DNA from: JACQHM01 sp964535215
GTDB lineage: Bacteria; Methylomirabilota; Methylomirabilia; Methylomirabilales; JACQHM01
Assembly (NCBI GenBank): GCA_964535215.1
Contig: CAZHST010000017.1
Span: 1 to 64,000 of the forward strand
Length of the DNA: 64,000 nucleotides
Direction of reading: 5' to 3'
Shown here: positions 16,833 through 24,940 of the stretch, in pieces
How positions within the stretch are numbered: position 1 is the first letter of the stretch
How the letters are laid out: each line of letters starts with the position of its first letter
Program-made: the position numbers and the translations under genes
The notes under the pieces: generated by a model
The model's database searches: none
What the model was told of the DNA's origin: nothing
What the model saw: the letters and a program-made list of their open reading frames with translations, nothing else

Positions 16833-17813
16833 CTAGTAAATGGCGATACCCCATGGTTTCTGGCCTACCGGGATCGTCGTGACCAGTTGATCCGTCGCCG
16901 TATCAATGACCCCGACGGCGTCCCCTCCATGAATGGTCACAAAGAGTTGACGCCCATCCGGGGTAAGGGCAACCCACCAAGTCCGTTGCTTTGTCGGGAT
17001 CTTGGCCAGGACCTTGTAGTCGGAGGTATCAAGGGCCCAAACCTCGAAGGAGCGACCATGCGCCACATAAAGCTTTTTCCCATCAGGGGTGACGACGGTT
17101 CCCACCGGCCGCTCACCAACCTTGATGGTGGCAATCACCTTGTGCTCCCTGGTGTCAATGACCGACACGGTCCCCGTCCGTTCGTTGCCGATGTAGGCCC
17201 GCTTCCCATCCGGGCTAAAGCTGACGCCCCTTGGATTCTCATCCACCTTGATCCTGGCCACCACCCGGTTTGTCCTCGTTTCAATAGCATAGACATCGTG
17301 GGATGTTTCGTGGGTGACGTACACCAGCTTTCCATCAGGTGTAATGGCCGCCGTCTCCGGCTCAACCCCCACGGGGATCGTGGCAACGATCTGATGGGTC
17401 CTCGCATCGAGGACCGTGACCTCCCCCAGTTGCTCGTTCACCACATAAAGCCTGGACCCGTCCGGGGTCATGACCAAACCCTCCGGATCGATCCTGGCCG
17501 GGACAGTTCCAACGACCTTGAGGGTCTCTGTGTCGATGATCGTCAGGTCGTTGGAGTTCCCGTTGGAGGTGTACACCCGTTTCCCATCAGGGCTGACAAT
17601 CACCCCCCGGGGCCGATCCCCCACCTTGATCGTTTTGATCACCTTGTATGTTGTGACATCAATGACGGAAAGCTCGTTGGAGCCCTCGTTCGTCACATAA
17701 GCCCGGGGCTGGGCCACAGCTATCGGCTGCCATCCGGCAAAGGTGATGACCGTCATCACCGATCCCGCTATCAGCCCCTTTCGAACCCTCATTCGGGAGA
17801 ACAGCTCCAGCAT
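16833..17813 (-). CDS. Secreted YVTN-family beta-propeller protein
   Basis: 326 aa with a signal peptide ending near AVAQ (residue 35) and about seven 42-residue blades, each with the pattern VxVIDT...V..TI.VG..P.GV..SPDG..hYV. This is the YVTN/lactonase-like beta-propeller type, including members found beside PQQ-dependent dehydrogenases. No catalytic residues can be named. It is divergent from the Rieske/PQQ-dehydrogenase operon across a 333-base gap, which hints at shared regulation. Its role may be structural or in metal or cofactor handling, but this is not established. Confidence 0.85.
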   Translation of the reverse strand: MLELFSRMRVRKGLIAGSVMTVITFAGWQPIAVAQPRAYVTNEGSNELSVIDVTTYKVIKTIKVGDRPRGVIVSPDGKRVYTSNGNSNDLTIIDTETLKVVGTVPARIDPEGLVMTPDGSRLYVVNEQLGEVTVLDARTHQIVATIPVGVEPETAAITPDGKLVYVTHETSHDVYAIETRTNRVVARIKVDENPRGVSFSPDGKRAYIGNERTGTVSVIDTREHKVIATIKVGERPVGTVVTPDGKKLYVAHGRSFEVWALDTSDYKVLAKIPTKQRTWWVALTPDGRQLFVTIHGGDAVGVIDTATDQLVTTIPVGQKPWGIAIY

Positions 17814-18146
17814 CCTGACACCCCTTTAGCAATTAAGGTTATCCTGGTGTTCTTCCCCAAGCTCTTTAGACCGAACCCTTTCAGAGAGCTTATAGCATAA
17901 AAGCCGGGATAGGAACAATGGTAAATCTTCACCCTCCCACTCCAGAAAATCCTGCCTGATTCATGACCACCCCTGGAACCCTTGGTTTATACCAGTCATG
18001 CAAAAAAGACTTGACATGGGATCAATGAGGTTGTATAGGATTAGAACGAGATTTCATTACAACCACCTTTTTCACCCCCAGGAGGGGCCTTGCTGGATCC
18101 AAGGACAGGAGTTTTGACCTAAACTTATAGAATCCCGGAGAATACG
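17814..18146. other. Divergent intergenic region between the beta-propeller gene and the Rieske/PQQ operon
   Basis: 333 bases, clearly richer in A+T than the neighbouring genes. It contains a consensus promoter toward the Rieske gene (18011-18039) and A/T-rich TATGCTATAAG near 17890 on the minus strand, a candidate -10 for the beta-propeller gene without a good -35. No RNA gene or coding sequence is seen in it. Confidence 0.6.
18011..18039 (+). promoter_or_regulatory. Predicted strong sigma-70 promoter of the Rieske/PQQ-dehydrogenase operon
   Basis: TTGACA (18011-18016), exactly 17 bases, then TATAGG (18034-18039), in an A/T-rich setting. It is the best promoter match in the window. The predicted 5' leader is about 100 bases. 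Confidence 0.65.
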
Positions 18147-18749
18147 ATGGGTAAAAAATCCAGAACTTATTTTTATTTTGCTCAACCTGTTGAGCGTCGT
18201 ACCGTGTTAAAAGCGGCCCTTGGCACGGTCTTGGGTTTGTCCCGATTTCCAGGGCTTGCGGCAGCTCAAGAGGCCGATCCACGAACTGTACGCCCGCAGG
18301 AAGGTGATTGGTTGGTTTTTCCGTATGGGGAGAGACAGGGCGAGATCATCACCCCCAGGGACGTTCCTTTGGGGGGGCCTCAGGTCATGGCCTACCCGAT
18401 GGATCCTCGAACCAAGATCGTGAGGGATGGATCGCGACTCAATCAGGTCCTGCTCATCCGCTTGAATCCCGAGGAACTCACCGAGGAAACCCGTGCCCAC
18501 TCGGCCGATGGGATCGTGGCTTACTCGGCGGTCTGCACCCATCTGTGCTGCGACGTGTCCCAGTGGCACCCGGAGGCAAAGATTTTGCTGTGTCCTTGCC
18601 ACGGTTCCCAATTCGACCCCAGGGATCGTGCTAAGGTCATTGACGGACCAGCCCCCCGGCGGCTCGCCGTGCTCCCCCTTAGGGTCGTAGATAACGCCCT
18701 GGTGGCGGCCGGCGGGTTTATTGGTCGGGTGGGCTGCAGCCTAGGATGA
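18147..18749 (+). CDS. Exported Rieske [2Fe-2S] protein
   Basis: 200 aa. A twin-arginine-like N-terminus (ERRTVLKAALG, R17-R18) precedes a hydrophobic stretch ending in LAAAQ, so it is probably Tat-exported after cluster insertion. The Rieske boxes are C130-T-H132-L and C149-P-C151-H152; C134 or C135 with C151 can form the stabilising disulfide seen in bc1-type Rieske proteins, suggesting a high potential. There is no cytochrome b nearby. It ends 16 bases before the PQQ dehydrogenase ATG, so the two are probably co-translated. It may be the electron acceptor for the dehydrogenase, or part of a link to the respiratory chain; both are inferences. Confidence 0.9.
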   Translation: MGKKSRTYFYFAQPVERRTVLKAALGTVLGLSRFPGLAAAQEADPRTVRPQEGDWLVFPYGERQGEIITPRDVPLGGPQVMAYPMDPRTKIVRDGSRLNQVLLIRLNPEELTEETRAHSADGIVAYSAVCTHLCCDVSQWHPEAKILLCPCHGSQFDPRDRAKVIDGPAPRRLAVLPLRVVDNALVAAGGFIGRVGCSLG

Positions 18750-18765
18750 GGTGGATGGAGGATCA

Positions 18766-20538
18766 ATGGCTAGGGAAAGGAGGAGGAAGATGAGAAGGAG
18801 CAGGAGAAGGATGAGAAGTCGCTCGAAGTATGGGGTAGCCTTCATCATCGGTCTGATCGGGCTCCTGCCGGTGATGGCGGCTGCTCAAGAGATCCAAAAC
18901 TACAGCCCGGTCACGGACTACCGGCTCCACAACCCGGAACCTGAGAACTGGTTGATGGTCCGCGGGAACTACTACGGGTGGATGTATAGTCCCCTGGATC
19001 AGATCAACGTTAATAATGTGAAGAAGCTGAAGCCAGTTTGGGCCTTCTCCACGGGTGTGGACTCGGGTCATGAGGCCCCCCTCCTCGTGAACAACGGGAT
19101 CATGTTTGCCTCCACCCCCTACAATCAGGTCATCGCTCTGGATGCCAAGACGGGTGCTCTGCTCTGGCGGTACAAGCGGAAATTCCCCGAGGACTTGAGT
19201 GTCCTCCATCAGACCAACCGCGGTGTCGCCCTCTACGGCGATAAGGTCTACCTGGCTACCCTGGATTGCTACCTGGTCGCCCTCGACGCGAAAAGCGGGA
19301 AGGTGGTTTGGGAGAAAGCCGTCGAGGACTACCACAAGGGGTACTACATGACCCTGGCCCCGCTGGTGGTGAAGGGGAAGGTCATGGTCGGCGTTTCCGG
19401 GGGGGAGTTCGGCATCCGGGGGTTCGTTCAGGCCTTTGATGCCGAGACCGGCCAGAGCCTGTGGAAGCGGTATACGATTCCAGGCCCCGGTGAGCCTGGC
19501 CACGAGACCTGGCCCGGTGACACCTGGAAACGGGGAGGGGCGTCCATTTGGCTGACGGGGACCTATGATCCGGAGCTGAACCTCACCTTCTGGGGCACTG
19601 GAAACGCCTCTCCGTGGTTTGGTGATGCCCGCCCCGGGGATAACCTCTACACCTCTTCGACGGTGGCCATTGATCCTGACACCGGTGAGCTGAAAGGCTA
19701 CTTCCAGTACCACTGGAACGATTCGTGGGACTGGGATGAGCCGGACGCCCCAATCGTTGTGGATGTGGAAAAGGATGGGCGGATCATCAAAGGGCTGGTG
19801 CACCCTGCCCGGAACGGCTACCTGTACCTGCTGGAGCGAAGCCGGGACAAAATCTCCTTTGTCTCCGCCGGGCCCTATGTCAAGCAGGACGTGTTCACCA
19901 GGATTGACCCCAGGACCGGCCGCCCCGAATACGACCCGAACCGGAAGCCTGGCATCGGGAAGTATGCCGAGTTCTGCCCTTCCCTCTGGGGCGGGAAGGA
20001 CTGGACGTTTGCGGCCTACAGCCCGAAGACCAAGATGCTGTACATCCCGGCCAACGATAACCACTGCGGGCATCTGAAAGGCTACGACCAGCCTTATATC
20101 CCCGGAAAGTGGTGGACCGGCGTGGACATCCCGGACATCGGGTTCACCGTTGATAAGAACGCGAAGTTCTACGGCGAGCTCCAGGCCTGGGATTTGAGCT
20201 CGGGGAAACGGGTCTGGACGCAGCTCTTCGCCAACTCGATGAACTGGGGATCGGTGCTGACTACAGCCGGGGATCTCCTCTTCATGGGCGGCACCAATGA
20301 CCGGTACTTCCGGGCCTTTGATGCGAGGACGGGAGAGGTGCTCTGGCAGTTCCGCACGAACTCCGGTATCATCGCCCCGCCGATCTCCTACGCGATTGAC
20401 GGCGTTCAGTACATCGCCGTTCAGTCCGGCTGGGGTGTTGACCCGGCCTTTCAGCAAGGCCTGATCGCGAAGCAACTCGGCTGGCAAGCAGACGTTCCCC
20501 AAGGTGGTGTCGTCTGGGTCTTCGCCTTAAGCGAATAG
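18766..20538 (+). CDS. PQQ-dependent alcohol dehydrogenase, methanol/ethanol family, lanthanide-type metal site
   Basis: 590 aa, the length of XoxF/MxaF-type enzymes and without a fused cytochrome domain. An Arg-rich N-terminus is followed by a signal peptide ending near AAAQ (residue 41), so it is periplasmic. The eight-blade tryptophan-docking propeller is evident (repeats of ALDAKTG..LW). Metal/PQQ residues are E214 (GGEFGIRGF), N280 (GTGNASPW), catalytic D322 and, two residues on, D324 in SWDWDE. The extra Asp is the known marker of lanthanide-dependent members. The usual vicinal Cys-Cys before NRG is replaced by LHQT. The ATG at 18766 is chosen (GGAGG ahead) over the in-frame GTG at 18751. 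No xoxG or xoxJ is adjacent. The substrate could be methanol or a longer alcohol. Confidence 0.9.
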   Translation: MARERRRKMRRSRRRMRSRSKYGVAFIIGLIGLLPVMAAAQEIQNYSPVTDYRLHNPEPENWLMVRGNYYGWMYSPLDQINVNNVKKLKPVWAFSTGVDSGHEAPLLVNNGIMFASTPYNQVIALDAKTGALLWRYKRKFPEDLSVLHQTNRGVALYGDKVYLATLDCYLVALDAKSGKVVWEKAVEDYHKGYYMTLAPLVVKGKVMVGVSGGEFGIRGFVQAFDAETGQSLWKRYTIPGPGEPGHETWPGDTWKRGGASIWLTGTYDPELNLTFWGTGNASPWFGDARPGDNLYTSSTVAIDPDTGELKGYFQYHWNDSWDWDEPDAPIVVDVEKDGRIIKGLVHPARNGYLYLLERSRDKISFVSAGPYVKQDVFTRIDPRTGRPEYDPNRKPGIGKYAEFCPSLWGGKDWTFAAYSPKTKMLYIPANDNHCGHLKGYDQPYIPGKWWTGVDIPDIGFTVDKNAKFYGELQAWDLSSGKRVWTQLFANSMNWGSVLTTAGDLLFMGGTNDRYFRAFDARTGEVLWQFRTNSGIIAPPISYAIDGVQYIAVQSGWGVDPAFQQGLIAKQLGWQADVPQGGVVWVFALSE

Positions 20539-20562
20539 GTTGATCCCAGGTTCCCTGCCTCC

Positions 20563-20593
20563 GGGCCAGCTGCCTTCCCAAGGCAGCTGGCCC
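20563..20593 (+). terminator. Perfect 14-bp hairpin after the PQQ dehydrogenase
   Basis: GGGCCAGCTGCCTT and its exact complement are separated by a three-base loop, 25 bases after the dehydrogenase stop. Only ACCTTTC follows, a poor U-tract, so it may be a partial terminator or an mRNA-stability hairpin that sets dehydrogenase above the downstream gene. Confidence 0.6.
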
Positions 20594-20683
20594 ACCTTTC
20601 GTCGCTCCAGGGCGACGGATCGGCAGGAGGTGAATGTCAATGGCCCTCTTGGACAGGATACGGTGCAAGAAAGGAGGGGAACG

Positions 20684-21898
20684 ATGTTAAAAGGTAAAGG
20701 GCTGTGGGGCTTGTTAGCCGTCATGGTCTTCTCCGTCACCTTCCCAGGCCTCTCGTACGGGCAGGTGCACCCGGGGGCTCATCCCGTCCCGGCCATAACG
20801 AAGCAGATTCTCAAAGGCCCCTTCGATAACCCGGAAGGGGCCATCTTCAGCGCCGATGGCCGGTTTGTGTTCATCTCCAACGCGGCTGAGATCGGGGCGA
20901 AGCGGGCCCCGGCTTTTGCATGGACCGAGGGGGAGGGCTACATCAGCAAGCTGGAGGTGCTCCCGTCAGGGGAGCTGAAGGTGGTCAACCCTAAGCTCAT
21001 CACCGGCCTGACCGCCCCTCTGGGGATGGGGGTGATCCCCGTCAGTACCCGTAAGTTCCCCAAAGGGACCATCTTTGCCTGCGTGGGCTCGGCCCCCCTC
21101 CGGGATAGCCGGGGGAACGTCATCACCGACCGGTCCCGGCTCCAGACCAAGCTCCTCGCCTTTAACGAAGATGGAAGGATCCTGGGCGAGATCAAGACAG
21201 GCCCTGGCTCCATCTTTGAGGAGATCACCGGAAGCCCCATCATCCTCATCAACGCCCTGGGCTTCGACCGAAGCGGGAACCTCTACGTGGCCGACACCGC
21301 CTTTGGCGGTGACCAGTTCTCGCCCCCCTTCGCCCCCAAAGGGGGAATCTGGATGATCCCCGTTGGCGCCCTGGATGACCTGGCCGACGGCAGGAGGCCC
21401 ATGGAAAAGCCCATGTTCGTTCCGATCCCCGGGAACCCGGACGGGGTGGAGGTTTCCCCCATTGACGGGAAGGTCTATGTGAACACGGTGGGACCGGTGG
21501 CGGGGGCCCCTGATCCAGCCGGGGGGGGGATCTACGCCCTGACGGTGGATGACTTCCGCCGCGGTCGGCTCCCGGCTCCTGTTGACCGGGACCTGGGGGC
21601 TCTGGATGGCCTGGATTTCACCGCTGGGGGCACCATGCTGAATACCCAGATCCGGGGCGATATCCCCCACCGCATCTACGTGAACTGCCCCGGCAAGCCG
21701 GCCACGACCTTGGAGATCCAGCCCAGTGGTTCATCGGCGGATTTGACGGGCCCGGCCGATATCGCGGTCCGGCAGTTGGCCGATGGGAGCCACCTCGTGG
21801 TGGTTCCAGAGCTCTACGCTCGAAGTGAAGATCCCAGCAAGGACGAGGTCACGGTCCTCGTCCTCCCGCCTAACTTCGACGCAGGCTGCCGCATGTAG
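20684..21898 (+). CDS. Exported SMP-30/NHL-like beta-propeller protein
   Basis: 404 aa with a clear signal peptide (1-26, ending SYGQ). The mature region has propeller-like repeats (NPEGAIFSADGRFVFIS; ALGFDRSGNLYVADTAFGG; NPDGVEVSPIDGKVYVNT), resembling the SMP-30/gluconolactonase-like or NHL fold. The ATG at 20684 has AAGGAGGGGAACG directly ahead; the frame is open further upstream, but that region contains the terminator hairpin. It follows the PQQ dehydrogenase in the same operon, so a lactonase or accessory role in periplasmic alcohol or sugar oxidation is possible but unproven. Confidence 0.82.
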   Translation: MLKGKGLWGLLAVMVFSVTFPGLSYGQVHPGAHPVPAITKQILKGPFDNPEGAIFSADGRFVFISNAAEIGAKRAPAFAWTEGEGYISKLEVLPSGELKVVNPKLITGLTAPLGMGVIPVSTRKFPKGTIFACVGSAPLRDSRGNVITDRSRLQTKLLAFNEDGRILGEIKTGPGSIFEEITGSPIILINALGFDRSGNLYVADTAFGGDQFSPPFAPKGGIWMIPVGALDDLADGRRPMEKPMFVPIPGNPDGVEVSPIDGKVYVNTVGPVAGAPDPAGGGIYALTVDDFRRGRLPAPVDRDLGALDGLDFTAGGTMLNTQIRGDIPHRIYVNCPGKPATTLEIQPSGSSADLTGPADIAVRQLADGSHLVVVPELYARSEDPSKDEVTVLVLPPNFDAGCRM

Positions 21899-21916
21899 GG
21901 AAGGGAGGGATTCCCT

Positions 21917-21952
21917 AAAGGGAGGGTGGCTTTTGCTGCCCTCCCTTTTTTT
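21917..21952 (+). terminator. Rho-independent terminator of the Rieske/PQQ operon
   Basis: AAAGGGAGGG (21917-21926) pairs with CCCTCCCTTT (21939-21948) around a 12-base loop and runs into TTTTTTT. It is 18 bases after the propeller stop codon. Confidence 0.88.
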
Positions 21953-21993
21953 GCCCATTGATCAGGTCCGGTGACAACTGGCTTCTTTCCCCG

Positions 21994-22022
21994 TTGACTT
22001 CTCCGAAGCCTTCAGTCAATAT
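21994..22022 (+). promoter_or_regulatory. Possible promoter for thiolase
   Basis: TTGACT (21994-21999) and CAATAT (22017-22022) with a 17-base spacer, about 130 bases before the thiolase ATG and just after the preceding terminator. The -10 match is weak. Confidence 0.3.
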
Positions 22023-22150
22023 ACCACCGGTAGAGACCTCCCGGGCTTGACCAGAAATCTCCGCTGCAACGGCCTGAGATCCGTGAAACTCAAACCCCTG
22101 GGGCCCCGAGATTCGAGACCGGCTGGGCCCTGTTCTAAGGAGGAGAGGAT

Positions 22151-23332
22151 ATGGAGGAGGCCCTGATCGTCAGTGCTGTCCGGACCCCTATCGGGACCTT
22201 CGGCGGGACCCTTCGAGACATCCCGGCCACCGACCTTGGGGCCCTGGTGGTTCAGGAGGCTTTGAAGAGGGCCGGGTTGGCACCGGGACAGGTGGACGAG
22301 GTGATCCTGGGGAACATCCTCCAGGCAGGCCTCGGTCTGAACCCGGCCCGGATCGTCCTCCTCAAGGCTGGCCTTCCGATCGAGGTCCCGGCCTATACCA
22401 TCAACAAGGCCTGTGGTTCCAGCCTGAAAGCGGTTGCCCTGGCCGCCCAAGCCATCATGGTCGGTGACGCGGAGATCGTCGTCGCGGGGGGGATGGAGAG
22501 CATGAGTCAGGCTCCGTATCTTCTCCGCAAGGCCCGCTGGGGTCATCGTCTCGGGCACGGTGAGGTTGAGGATGCCCTCCTGGTGGATGGCCTTTTGTGC
22601 CCCACGACCTTCGTCCACATGGGGGTGACAGCCGAGAATATCGCCAGGAAGTACGGGATCAGTCGGGAGGAGCAGGACGCCTTTGCCTTAAGGAGCCAGG
22701 AGAGGGCAAGGGCAGCCATCGAGGGAGGGCTGTTCAAGGCGGAAATCGTTCCTGTCCCCGTCCCCCAACCGAAGGGTGAGCCGATCCTCTTCAGGAGGGA
22801 CGAGCACCCGAGGCCCGATACAAACCTGGATAAACTCCAGACCCTCAAGCCGGCCTTCCTGCCCGATGGCACCGTCACCCCGGGAAACGCCTCCGGGATC
22901 AACGATGGGGCCGCGGCGGTGGTGATCACCTCTGCCAGGAAGGCCCGGGAGCTGAACCTCAGGCCCTTGGCCATCATCCGCTCGTGGGCCTCAGCAGGCG
23001 TGGATCCTTCGGTCATGGGGATGGGCCCCGTTCCTGCATCCCAGAAGGCCTTGAGGAAAGCCAACCTCACCCTTGAAGATCTCGACCTCATCGAGATCAA
23101 TGAGGCCTTCGCCGCTCAGGTCCTCGGGGTCTTAAAGGAGCTTCCGGTGGACCCTGAGAAGCTGAACATCCGTGGAGGGGCCATTGCCCTGGGGCATCCC
23201 GTCGGGGCAAGCGGGGCAAGGATCCTCACCACCCTCCTGTACGCCTTGATGGACCGGGAGGGCCGCTTTGGCCTCGCCTCGCTTTGTATCGGAGGGGGCC
23301 AGGGGATCGCCATGGTCATCGAACGGGTGTAG
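22151..23332 (+). CDS. Thiolase (acetyl-CoA C-acetyltransferase / 3-ketoacyl-CoA thiolase)
   Basis: 393 aa, the normal length of biosynthetic/AtoB-type thiolases. The nucleophile is C88 (NKACGSSLKAV), with the catalytic His in ALGHPVGASGARI and the second Cys in LCIGGGQGIA. It either cleaves 3-ketoacyl-CoA with CoA at the end of beta-oxidation, or condenses two acetyl-CoA. AAGGAGGAGAGGAT precedes the ATG. A DUF169 gene follows after 34 bases. It could supply the thiolytic step for the fused dehydrogenase-hydratase near 61.5 kb. Confidence 0.95.
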   Translation: MEEALIVSAVRTPIGTFGGTLRDIPATDLGALVVQEALKRAGLAPGQVDEVILGNILQAGLGLNPARIVLLKAGLPIEVPAYTINKACGSSLKAVALAAQAIMVGDAEIVVAGGMESMSQAPYLLRKARWGHRLGHGEVEDALLVDGLLCPTTFVHMGVTAENIARKYGISREEQDAFALRSQERARAAIEGGLFKAEIVPVPVPQPKGEPILFRRDEHPRPDTNLDKLQTLKPAFLPDGTVTPGNASGINDGAAAVVITSARKARELNLRPLAIIRSWASAGVDPSVMGMGPVPASQKALRKANLTLEDLDLIEINEAFAAQVLGVLKELPVDPEKLNIRGGAIALGHPVGASGARILTTLLYALMDREGRFGLASLCIGGGQGIAMVIERV

Positions 23333-23366
23333 CGTTGGCATCTCCTGGATGGGGAAAGGGCGAACC

Positions 23367-24197
23367 ATGGATGACTTGAAGAAGGCCTACGACGAGCTTG
23401 TCGAATACATCAAACCTTATTGCTTCCCCATCGCCATCAAGATGGTGAAGGGAGGGGAACCCCTCCCGGAAAAGGTCAAACGTCCCTTGAAGGACTTTGG
23501 GAAGCGTTTCTCCACCTGCCAGGCCTACAACCTAGTCCGCCGCTACGGCTGGGTCCTGGCCCTCTCGAAGGAGGACATGCAGTGCACCATCGGCATCACG
23601 GTCCTCGGTTTTGACGAGCCTCTCCCCTACTACCTTCAGGGAAACCTCTGTGAGGGGATGTACACGGAGACGAAAGAGGCCGGGGCCAGGACCGAGGCGG
23701 TGACCGATCGTTTTGAACCGGGGAGGTACCACACGATCCTCATGGCCCCCCTCCACCGTTGTGAGTTCCAGCCCGATGTGATCTGTCTCTACGGCAACCC
23801 GGCCCAGATCATGCGGCTCGTCCAGGGGGCCCTTTGGAAACGAGGCGGGAAGATCACCTCGGGCTTCAGCGGCCGGGTGGATTGCTCCGATATCATCGTC
23901 ACCCCCCAGAAGACCCAGGACTACAATGTCGTGCTCCCCTGCACCGGTGATCGGATCTTCGCCCAGACCCAGGACCACGAGATGGCCTTCTCGTTCCCAG
24001 CCCCCCTGCTGGAAGAACTCCTAGAGGGCCTCCGGGGAACCCATCAAGGAGGCCTCCGCTACCCCATCACCTCCTTCCTCGATTACCAGGCCAGTTTCCC
24101 CCAAAAATATATGGATCTTTTCCCGATGTGGGAAAAGGAGAAGGGCCACGAACAGGTCTCGGGTGGTGGAGAGGCTCCAGGACCCTCTACGGCTTAA
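23367..24197 (+). CDS. DUF169 family protein
   Basis: 276 aa, soluble. It matches the DUF169 family, of unknown function, by its N-terminal IKPYCFPIAIKMVKGGEPLP and the later FSTCQAYNLVRRYGW, YGNPAQIMRLVQG and SFPAPLLEELLEGL segments. Several cysteines (in FSTCQ, MQCTIG, VLPCTG) could bind metal, but this is not established. The ATG at 23367 has AAAGGG at good distance; the earlier in-frame ATG at 23349 has none. It follows thiolase and its end overlaps the convergent CoA-transferase gene by 11 bases. Confidence 0.8.
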   Translation: MDDLKKAYDELVEYIKPYCFPIAIKMVKGGEPLPEKVKRPLKDFGKRFSTCQAYNLVRRYGWVLALSKEDMQCTIGITVLGFDEPLPYYLQGNLCEGMYTETKEAGARTEAVTDRFEPGRYHTILMAPLHRCEFQPDVICLYGNPAQIMRLVQGALWKRGGKITSGFSGRVDCSDIIVTPQKTQDYNVVLPCTGDRIFAQTQDHEMAFSFPAPLLEELLEGLRGTHQGGLRYPITSFLDYQASFPQKYMDLFPMWEKEKGHEQVSGGGEAPGPSTA

Positions 24198-24915
24198 ACT
24201 CAAGGAGCCTGATGTTATCGGGATCGAGGGCGGAAAGGGCCTTCAGCTCTTCATCGGTGGGGGGAGGGGTGATGGGTGTGCTGGCATCCACCCGGACAGG
24301 GAAACCGGTGTTCTCGACCACCTCCTTAGGCTTAACATAAGGGTGGATGCTCTCGACATGGAGTTCACCCTCCCGGAGGACAAAGACACAGAGGGGGGTC
24401 ACGATCCGATCCACCCGGCCGGCCGCCGTGACGAAGTCCAGCTTTTCGACAAACGTTCTGGGGGTGTGCTTCGTCCGCCAGAGAATCGTTCGTTTCGCCG
24501 TCGGCATTAGGGCTGCGGAACCCGCTCCCCCGGGCAGCCGGACCTTCGGCCTCCAGTAATCCTCCCCGATGGCGCTCAGGTTGATCCGGCCATAACGATC
24601 AATCTGCACCCCCCCCAGGAACACGGTGTCCAGCTCCCCCCGGGCCGAAAGGTCAAAGATCTCGATCAGGGAGAAGATAGCAGGGCTTCCCCGAGCCAGC
24701 ACGGGATCCAGGGTTGAGGAGGGAACCTTTTCAGGTGAAGGGTTCACGCCCCCCGCGATATTCAGATAGACCAGGTTCGGGGCGTGGAGCTTCCTGGCCA
24801 GGAGGATTGCCACCATCGGGAGAGGGGAGGCAACCCCATGGAAGACCCGCTCCCCATCCCTCAAGAGCCTAGCCATCGAAACGGCCATCTGGTCTGCCTG
24901 GATCTGAAGGTCCAT
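24187..24915 (-). CDS. CoA-transferase-like beta subunit (glutaconate CoA-transferase/IpdB type)
   Basis: 242 aa, class I CoA-transferase fold, partner of the alpha subunit encoded just upstream. Normal members carry a catalytic Glu near residue 54. Here the aligned segment is PNLVYLNIAGGVNP, with Ile at the Glu position. The other pair in this window has PNLVQVFEFGA. Loss of this Glu is reminiscent of IpdAB, a CoA-transferase-fold enzyme that hydrolyses a ring of a CoA thioester during steroid breakdown. It may therefore be a hydrolase or lyase rather than a transferase. It is last in the minus-strand operon with the ligase, amidohydrolase and Nramp-like transporter. Confidence 0.85.
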   Translation of the reverse strand: MDLQIQADQMAVSMARLLRDGERVFHGVASPLPMVAILLARKLHAPNLVYLNIAGGVNPSPEKVPSSTLDPVLARGSPAIFSLIEIFDLSARGELDTVFLGGVQIDRYGRINLSAIGEDYWRPKVRLPGGAGSAALMPTAKRTILWRTKHTPRTFVEKLDFVTAAGRVDRIVTPLCVFVLREGELHVESIHPYVKPKEVVENTGFPVRVDASTPITPPPTDEELKALSALDPDNIRLLEFKP

Positions 24916-24940
24916 TCCCCCTCCTACCGCAGAGGGTTTG

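Noticed and set aside
18221..18236. TGGCACGGTCTTGGGT, similar to a sigma-54 promoter
   Set aside because: The -12 element should be TTGC-like and is TGGG here, and the site lies within the Rieske coding sequence.
18763..20502. 579-codon minus-strand frame opposite the PQQ dehydrogenase
   Set aside because: Shadow frame; the plus-strand gene has full catalytic motifs, and this one has none.
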